Shown here piece after piece: positions 57,394 through 64,000 of a stretch of 64,000 nt of DNA. The number at the start of each line of letters is the position of its first letter. The first letter of the stretch is position 1. The stretch spans positions 310,001-374,000 of the forward strand of contig JALRME010000029.1 in assembly GCA_026120035.1 (NCBI GenBank). The letters are read 5' to 3'. The DNA comes from Coleophoma eucalyptorum. Taxonomy: Eukaryota; Ascomycota; Leotiomycetes; Helotiales; Dermateaceae. The translations under genes and the position numbers were made by a program. The notes under the pieces were generated by a model. The model was not told the origin of the DNA and did not search any database. It worked only from the letters and a program-made list of their open reading frames with translations.

Positions 57394-58907
57394 TCAAGCA
57401 CCCAGCCCAATAGACTTCCTCATCCGCCGCATCAGCTCCCCACCCATTGCAATTCTACCGTCTCTCGTTCGTTGAACAGCGTCTTTGTTCTCCTGCGCCC
57501 GACGAAGGAGATATTTCATGCACTCGCCTGTAGTGCCCCAGACTAAGTATTTATACGCTTTTGGTACGTCGACCTTGGAATTTCCAGCACTAGCAATTCC
57601 AGTCTGGACCAACTCACAACTAACTTCATCGGCCATTCCTTGAAGTTGTGCGTATACCATTTCGGTTTGAGGCTCTCCTGATTGAGCTTGTTGAGTTCGG
57701 ACTGCCTGGGCCTTGCGCACAGAGGTGTGGTTGTGTCCTGCAAGGACAACGTTCACTGACGGAAACTCGCTTTCACCCTTGGCTGGCCGCAGTACGGAAT
57801 TATAACTACCTCGAATGAGAGCTTCAGCGATGCCGTCATAACAGTTGTCAGTGTCCGCTTTTGTGTCGTGGATGGTATGTCTTGGGTCAGAACCAAGATA
57901 GGCTCCTCTAACAAGCTTAACACCAACTGTGAAGTTTTCCTGTCTTCCAACTGCCAGATGTGCGGCCAGGTTGGAAGGTGTCTGCTTTCGATATGCTTGA
58001 TACGTGCCATATACGACAGCCTTGCCACTTCCTTTCTTGTTGTACTTGCGCATATATTCTAGGGTCCACCTGTCAATTCCAGTTTGCAACGAATCTTGTT
58101 CAGCATCGAAGAGTAATGGTACACCACGTTCTGATGCAAGCGTGCAAATGGAGTCAATAGCGTCTTTAAGGGCAGCCGAGGGCTCGTTATTTTCTGAAAG
58201 ATCGTAGAGTGCTTGTTGGCCAGCACCAGTGAACCTAGTAATATTAGAAAACGCCCCAGGAAAATATAACAATTGACTCACTTTAAAGCCACAAAGTCAC
58301 CAGGTTCAGCCAACCTAACAGTCTCCAGTGTCCCCTGAGTCCAAGGAATAATTTCTTCTTGTATGCACTTCTCTGCTGCATCACCTTGACCACAGGAAGC
58401 AAGGTCCGCCTTTTGTGCGTCCGTTAAGACAACTTCTTTCGCATATCCAAGAATAACACCCTTGAAGCCGATGCCTTTTAGACCATCAATAGTTGCCTTG
58501 ACCTCCGCTGCATTTTCGCCTGCACAAAATTGCTTGTAGAAGGTCTTCTTTAAAAACCATCGGAGCACGGGATTAGCATCCGGTGACAGAATCGGTGACT
58601 GAGTATGCGCCAACACGTTCATGATAGCTAGAGAAGGGCCGAGAAGGACCGGCGAAGATGAAATTGACGTAGTAGCGAAGGAGCGCACGATGCAACTCAG
58701 AGGTAAGATCGATAGTGGGCTCGATTTCGACATCGCAGGCTCGGTGACGGAAGGTGCGCTTGACAAGGGCAACGAGCTGACAGAGGAAGCCTCGTCGGCA
58801 GTGATTGTAGACTGTCGAAGCGGTGATTTTGAGGAGATTGATCTGGAATCAATCCTAAGTCTCTTGGTTCCACGGACGAGCTTCATTGAATTGGTTGACC
58901 CCGCCAT
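57394..58907 (-). CDS. put1: Proline dehydrogenase, mitochondrial
   Basis: FAD enzyme of the inner mitochondrial membrane that oxidises proline to pyrroline-5-carboxylate, the first step of proline catabolism. Exons 58282-58907 and 57394-58234 (47-nt intron) give 488 aa, as expected. The ATG at 58907 opens a Ser/Arg-rich presequence (MKLVRGTKRLRIDSRSIS). The barrel shows VPLLFDAEQD, GTYQAYRK, the signature FTVGVKLVRGAYLGSDPR, VLAGHNHTSV, YAQLQGMADEVS and the end GECMKYLLRRAQENKDAV, which carries the Arg residues that bind the proline carboxylate. In this window it complements the amino-acid permease and protease functionally but is 40 kb away. Confidence 0.95.
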
Positions 58908-59375
58908 TTCGTCTGAGGGGAATGCCACGGATTCAAAACTCCGATAAGGATTTACTTTCGAGGGCTTTGGGCAATTGAGCTGAACTTTTGCAAGATAGGG
59001 TGGCGTTGGAGGGACGAAGTACTTAAGTATTTCCCCAAGAGCGGCTTCGGCCTCCTAGACTATTCGCATTGTTCGCTGTGCTGGTGCAAATATAAGTGTG
59101 GCCACTGATAACAATGTCCGAATTAGGCCAATGGCTTAAGGTACGACGTAGCACAATACAATGGAATGCGGGATGGCAGTCCATTTCGGATTCGAAGGTT
59201 GGAGGGGTTAGCCTGCAGAGGTGCGACGAGTGGGGGTGGTTGGCTTCGGCTTAGAGGTTGAAGACGCCAAGTCCACTGAGCTAAGGTACAGCATCGGCAT
59301 TGCGATAGGCTTAGAGCAGCCTGAGAGCAGCCGTTCCAGTGCGCGATGGATACTAGATAATGGGGACACTGCCCA
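58908..59375. other. Intergenic region
   Basis: 468 bp holding the proline dehydrogenase promoter and the 3' flank of the next gene. No gene was recognised. Confidence 0.6.
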
Positions 59376-60073
59376 TTAGACCCGAGTCGTGACGGGATCG
59401 GATCCCGTCACTACATTTCCGTTGGTAACGACTGATTTTCCAAAGATCATTTTGGCATACTCGGGTCGTCTTCCTCTTGCTGCTCCCAAAGCATCCTGGA
59501 CGAGTCCATACGCAAGACCTATCACAAGGCCAGTCCTGGCCGTTCTCGCAGCTGCGGTCAGCGAAAATTGATCTAGTAATATTCTTTGTCAGACTTGACT
59601 TCGTTCATTGTTTGCGGATCTGGGCGGTCAAACTTACTCCACAGACTAAATCCGCCGGTAACAGAGAGGCTGGCAACCACAGTATTAAGAAAGTCTTTCT
59701 TGCCCCTATATCGATCGAGCAATTCTTCAATACTGAAGAATGCTGCTGTCCACAGGCTGACCTTGGCTCCCATCTTGATCCCCTCTATGACACCCGACAC
59801 TCCCATATGATAATTCTTGCTCTTGTGATAAAGATACCATTGCTGCTGCGTTGTAGGCAACTTATGTGCATGCTCTGCTCGAAATCGTAAACCAGCTGCT
59901 TGACTGCCGTGAGGTAGACCTAAGCCGAGGCCAGCTGCGAAGGATACCATCATCGCAGCAGGAAGCCGCTCGCCGAAAGGTAGTGACATTCGGGAATCTT
60001 TTCGTACATCGGCTCGTTCCTTCTCGTACAATTGCTGCAGCCTTTGCTCCTCTAGGTCTTCGATATCGTCCAT
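59376..60073 (-). CDS. Small Tim17/22/23-like membrane protein
   Basis: Exons 59638-60073 and 59376-59572 (65-nt intron) encode 210 aa. The start is charged (MDDIEDLEEQRLQQLYEKER), then FGERLPAAMMVSFAAGLGLG, a loop with YHKSKNYHMGVSGVIEGIKMG, AKVSLWTAAFFSIEELLDRYRG, a segment TVVASLSVTGGFSLW, and, in exon 2, ARTGLVIGLAYGLVQDALG. Four glycine-rich hydrophobic segments with this spacing fit the Tim17/Tim22/Tim23/PMP24 superfamily of mitochondrial inner-membrane proteins, but no canonical signature is certain. The unspliced frame would end instead in KSDKEYY; the spliced form is preferred because its tail remains hydrophobic and patterned. It is divergent from the next gene with under 200 bp between. 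Confidence 0.6.
59389..59411. repeat. Perfect 10-bp inverted repeat within coding sequence
   Basis: Arms GTGACGGGAT and ATCCCGTCAC are separated by CGG, in the last codons of the Tim17-like gene (encoding VTGSDPVTT). In RNA it could form a strong hairpin just before the stop codon. Confidence 0.9.
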
Positions 60074-60264
60074 CGTGAATACTTCAAGATTGGTCGGCGA
60101 ATGTTGGAGCTGGCTGCCAGAAAATGTGTCGATGCAAGAAAGCTATCCCGGCCAGAATCACCTGCTTTCGCTCACACGTCGCGTTCTAAGTTCTTCCGCG
60201 CCGGCGCATTTAAGCTCTCCCCTTCCTCAGGCACCGCGATTGAAGCAAACAGACGTCACTCAGG

Positions 60265-60773
60265 ATGGTAAGTCGTATATCTTCTTCTTCTGCCAATTTA
60301 AATGTATGCTGACATCGCTGCAGGCAAGAGACGATGCCCAGCCTTCGGACTGGACACTCCTGTTCAAACATGGCCGACAAACTATTCTCCTTCTTGTCGC
60401 ACCACTGACACCCATCTCCGAAATCCTTGAAGAACTTCTCAGCACAATCAGGGATCGCTATTCTGAAGGTCTTCCAGGCCCAAAACCATCCATTACATAT
60501 CCTGCTCCAGAATCCATTCGCGACGTCTTTGTCGGAATTCCTAAGGATGTCTACGAGCCAAGCAAAGGCTTTCAGGATTTAGATGTTCATGAGGGAGGAT
60601 CTAAGGAGTCCCCGAAGACACTCGGTTGGAAGGATGGAAGCATATTGGCATTTTGCTTTGCGAAGGAGGGCGAAGAGACGCCGTCTTCATTCTGGGTTGA
60701 ATGGAGCAGCTATGATGAACAATATGGTACTGAGGCCATGGAAGAGGACGGGGAGGAAGTTGATGATGAATAA
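60265..60773 (+). CDS. Conserved-looking small protein with an ATG-only first coding exon
   Basis: The best model is an exon contributing just ATG (60265-60267), a 56-nt intron (60268-60323, GTAAGT donor, CTGAC branch, TGCAG acceptor), then 60324-60773, giving 150 aa. The product begins MARDDAQPSDWTLLFKHGRQ, with a ubiquitin-like-looking run TILLLVAPLTPISEILEELL, a Pro-rich loop, and GWKDGSILAFCFAKEGE, ending in an acidic tail (MEEDGEEVDDE). The alternative, with the intron retained, keeps an upstream frame from an ATG at 60132 open through the same protein (214 aa). No named family is recognised; the pattern resembles uncharacterised fungal proteins. The short space to the divergent Tim17-like gene implies a shared promoter. 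Confidence 0.65.
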
Positions 60774-63533
60774 AGACCCAAAAGGCATATGATGGCGTTA
60801 TGGAGGTATCAAGGAATACATCCGGCATGACAGATAATGAGTGCATGAGATAGAGCAAATTTGTCAGGCATTGCTCCATGAACTAACTATGCATTTCACC
60901 AAATTCACGTTTTGCTTCAGAAACCAGTCACCTTGACGAGTCGCAATGCTGGGAACATCCCATGCTACTTTAACCATTTCATTTTCATACTATTGACTGT
61001 AATGATAACTAGAATCTAATCCGACTCTCACAAAAGGTCACTTTATAGCGATTCTTACCCGATTGCCGTTGACACAAGATCTCTTTTCCAACTTGTTAGA
61101 TATCACATATCTATCTGTTGTCTAGATGCCCACCACACAGATGCAGGCCTTCATCTGCCCTTGGATCTTTCTGAATTGCCTCATCACTTCACTTTGCTCT
61201 CACAGCTCCTGTGGCCTTTACCCTCCCCCATTTTCTATGCTTTAAGTGCTCAACGGCATGACTTGCTAATGTTGCCATGAAGTCTTCACTTATCAAGCTT
61301 CATCTGAAATCACATTCGTTCAAGTTAACCGTCATGGTTGCAGTCTATCTTGATCGCCAAGCAAAAGAAAACCTTGCAGGAAGAATGAGCTGGCCAAGGC
61401 TTTGACAATCATCCCGTAGCTTTTGTAGAAATGTTTGAGTCTAAACTCTACCCTTGAAGTTTTTTCCCAAATAGTTTTGTTGTCAGCAATAGTTTTGCTG
61501 TCACTGAGACATATATATGTAATTATCTTCATGGTGTTTACCTCGAAGTCAAACGTAGCCTTTGGTTCCATTTCGTGTCGATATGGTGTAGGGCGAGTTT
61601 TGAAGGGCGTGCGCGACCACAGTCTGAGGAGTGAAGGAAGCGTGGTACCATATCTTCCGTTTCTTATATTTCAAGAAGGTTACCATCTGTTATTGAGATT
61701 ATATGGGAAGTGACCTGCGCATTGGTTTGGATGGGATATACCATCACTTCCATCAACTTTAGCTTCGCTTGGGGGATCTGAGCAGAATACACCTGATGAG
61801 GAAGAAAGTGCCAATTGATCTTGACAGCTTCACAAGTGTTTTTATTTTGAAACTTCAGATTTTGGTACGTTATGTAGACGCGTTTTATGCCGTAAGAACA
61901 AAGGCGATTCTATTTTGAACATCCTGAACTCCAGAGTCACTCTAAGAGAGTGAATGAAGAGCGGTAAACCTCCAGAAAATCTGAATAGTTCCAAAAAGAC
62001 AAACCAGAGCTCAAATACTACCCGTGTATGTGTCGGAAGTAGATAGCTCATTTCATCGTTGACAACTTCTGCGGAGGGAGTCGAATTCTTTTGATAACAT
62101 GTTTTTGATTCCTGCCTTTGGTATTATTCCTCACTGCTGGTTCCACGCAAGCGATTCAGCCCGTGTATTACAAAAAGGCTAATCGTAGAAGCATGCACAT
62201 GAATGATCGAGCTCTTGGAAAAAGATCCAAGCCTTGTCAACTTATGAACAGTCTAGTGATCGCGATGACTGCATTGCGTTTCTCAATAGATTTGACGCTA
62301 AGGTAGAGTTGAGCTGAAAACACGATCGTTGGAGAACATACTTCATATGGGTTGTGTGATGTCCACTGGGAGCCGTCCTTTGAAACCTTCCGCCACTGGA
62401 GAATGCTTGTTATGTTCAATACGAAAAACTCAAAGTTGCCAACTTAAACTAATCGGCTATACACGGCAAATAGTAATAGATTTACAAATAGTTTCACAAC
62501 TGGTGTAAGACAGCATGGATCTTCTGAGCAAATCCAACTTTAATCCATCTTAAAGACTCTATAGGTTGTATAGTAAGTATTGTGATGCCGGAGAAACCTA
62601 GCACGGCACACAAAGACCGATGACAAGTGAGGTGTGGCTTTTATGGCTACAACCGTACAACAGCCGTGTGGATAGGTGAATGACAATAAGGGGCTGGACT
62701 GCATAAGCACTCTCGGCACTTTGCCCACCATTGACCAAATTGAAAACCGCCGTGAACCCAAGACTGCAGACTTCCATCCTCACCGCCCAAGGGGTGGTAA
62801 TATGATGACCCGGACTATTTCCGAGTTGCAAGCTCGTAATATATCGTAAGTTATCCGAACGAGGTGCTGCTCGTTTAGATAACAATTTCGGCGAATGATG
62901 AAAACAAGAAGAAGAAATGAAGGTATAGCAGGAAAAGGGAAAGGTATATTCGGAACCTAATTCAGCTTAGGAGGTTCAGCTGAGGAGAGCATTCTGCACA
63001 TTCCCCTTCCAGCTAGCGTTTTTGCATTTGTCCTGTTGGCCCTGGTGGTCTTGCCCAACAGCAAACAGCATCAGCAACAGGAACAGCTGACATAAGGGTT
63101 ATAACCTTCGCATTTTAGTGCTGACAGCAGAGCATCCGGCGCCATCATTTACGGCCCCCTACGGACCTACAAGACCATCACCGTACGGGACTTCTCGTCT
63201 TGTCCAATGGCCGAAGTCCAATCGCGAGTTGCCTCGTCCGGCTTACTTACTAATCGCCAATTATGGAGAATACTGCTGTTGCTGGTGACCCCGAAACACT
63301 TCTTCACGCCCAGCGGTGCATGACCGACTAGGCAATCCGCCTAGGGCCTCCTTAATGAGGCCATCGTGCAAATCCGTTTCCTCTCAGTTCTTGTCTTTCC
63401 TGCTCCTCGAGAGCGTTTGGAAAATGTGATCTACGTACCCTCCCTACCCCTTGGTTCCAGATCTGCTCTTCTTCCCATCTTCTGCACATTCCGGGCTGTC
63501 GACATTCACAGAGGCGTGATGTCACAGCGCTAA
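60774..63533. other. Long intergenic region upstream of the second Zn2Cys6 gene
   Basis: 2.8 kb without recognised gene, tRNA or transposon; open frames are short and AT-rich. The last 600 bp are GC-richer and contain two adjacent perfect inverted repeats at 63328-63362, then a CT-rich leader. Confidence 0.5.
63328..63362. repeat. Two adjacent inverted repeats in a regulator promoter
   Basis: CTAGGC-AATCC-GCCTAG (63328-63344) abuts GGCCTC-CTTAAT-GAGGCC (63345-63362). Both have perfect 6-bp arms with 5-6 nt spacers, about 175-205 bp before the ATG at 63534. Confidence 0.85.
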
Positions 63534-64000
63534 ATGGCTCCGGGCAGTGATGGCACCACTCTCAGCACCACGGCATCCAGGCTTGATTCCACTGGATCAC
63601 CTCCCTCCTCTTCAGATTCTACGACGGCCTCGGTGCCCGTTCCCAAGCGACGAAGAGCTGGAGCCCCCAAAACCAAGACAGGTTGCCAGATCTGTCGCAC
63701 TCGACGCATCAAGTGTGACGAGACCAAGCCAGCGTGTAATCGATGTCAAAAGTCTGGCATTGCCTGTCCTGGATACACATTGCCCCAACCAAAACGTGTC
63801 GCTGTCCGCTCTGTTCAGTATCGGCCTCTGGCTCCATCAGATTCCAACTCTCCAGCCCTGATTCCCGCTCCCACTGCACCTGATCCTCCCGCCCCAACTG
63901 CATATGGCGCTATAACCTTACACAAAACCCTCTCACCCTACACTGCAGCTTTTGAGAATGAGCGCGAGTTTTACTACTTCAATTCATTTTGTAAGGACTT
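63534..64000 (+). CDS. Zn2Cys6 fungal transcription factor (N-terminal part, cut by window end)
   Basis: An open frame from ATG 63534 runs off the window without a stop; 155 codons are visible. After a Ser/Thr-rich lead and a basic run (PVPKRRRAGAPKTKTG) comes the zinc cluster GCQICRTRRIKCDETKPACN with CX2CX6CX5CX2CX6C spacing through CQKSGIACPG. A Pro-rich linker follows, then ENEREFYYFNSFCKD. That FYYF element after the linker is common in a large group of fungal regulators. Targets are unknown. Completeness cannot be judged because the rest lies beyond 64000. Confidence 0.92.
   Translation, partial: MAPGSDGTTLSTTASRLDSTGSPPSSSDSTTASVPVPKRRRAGAPKTKTGCQICRTRRIKCDETKPACNRCQKSGIACPGYTLPQPKRVAVRSVQYRPLAPSDSNSPALIPAPTAPDPPAPTAYGAITLHKTLSPYTAAFENEREFYYFNSFCKD

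Noticed and set aside
1..64000. CRISPR arrays, insertion sequences, bacterial-style operons and telomere repeats
   Set aside because: Looked for and not found; the gene structure is eukaryotic and no long regularly spaced repeats or transposase genes are present.

Overview
The window is nuclear DNA from a filamentous ascomycete (Pezizomycotina). Genes are widely spaced on both strands and carry short introns of about 45-65 nt, with GTAAGT-like donors, CTAAC/CTGAC branch sites and CAG/TAG acceptors. The leucine tRNA genes also contain introns. The saprotrophic or plant-associated secretome would fit Leotiomycetes, but that placement is a guess. There is no CRISPR array, operon, phage or intact transposon. 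I assigned about 25 protein genes (several rebuilt from 2-10 exons, with the joined reading frame checked for most) and 3 tRNA genes.

Layout. 3-18 kb is a nutrient-acquisition block: a GH28 exo-polygalacturonase with a galacturonate-type promoter element, a convergent Zn2Cys6 regulator, a stand-alone protein resembling the deuterolysin prodomain, a complete M35 deuterolysin, a secreted ten-exon glycoside-hydrolase-like enzyme and a general amino-acid permease. At 19.8-21.3 kb lies an aldehyde dehydrogenase, followed by a 3.7 kb gap. At 25-29.1 kb is a soluble hybrid histidine kinase (GAF, HisKA, HATPase, receiver). A small spliced unknown gene follows at 29.8-30.4 kb. Then come housekeeping genes: RPN11 and the class I histone deacetylase RPD3 (divergent) and ribosomal protein L23/uL14.

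37.5-42.5 kb holds a secreted endonuclease/exonuclease/phosphatase-jacalin fusion, tRNA-Leu(AAG) and a secreted GH76 mannanase-like enzyme. 44.0-44.4 kb has a tandem pair of tRNA-Leu(CAG) genes. 45.5-51.2 kb holds the exon-junction RNA-binding protein Y14, an MFS monocarboxylate-type transporter, a mitochondrial RNase III-like protein and an RTA1-family membrane protein whose CDS overlaps it tail to tail by 14 bp. 52.7-60.8 kb holds a GT31/fringe-like glycosyltransferase with a large charged insertion, an ERD2 KDEL receptor with an acidic tail, mitochondrial proline dehydrogenase, a Tim17/22/23-like membrane protein and a conserved small protein whose first coding exon is only the ATG. The window ends inside a second Zn2Cys6 regulator.

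How the genes work together: secreted pectinase, protease and glycosidases would release galacturonate, peptides and sugars, and the permease, MFS transporter, aldehyde dehydrogenase and proline dehydrogenase could take up and oxidise the products. This is inferred from co-location and family. The strongest candidates for something undescribed are the orphan deuterolysin-prodomain protein next to a true deuterolysin, the degenerate mitochondrial RNase III-like protein, the ATG-only exon whose intron retention would add an N-terminal extension in frame, and the covarying UUCG hairpin in the duplicated tRNA introns.
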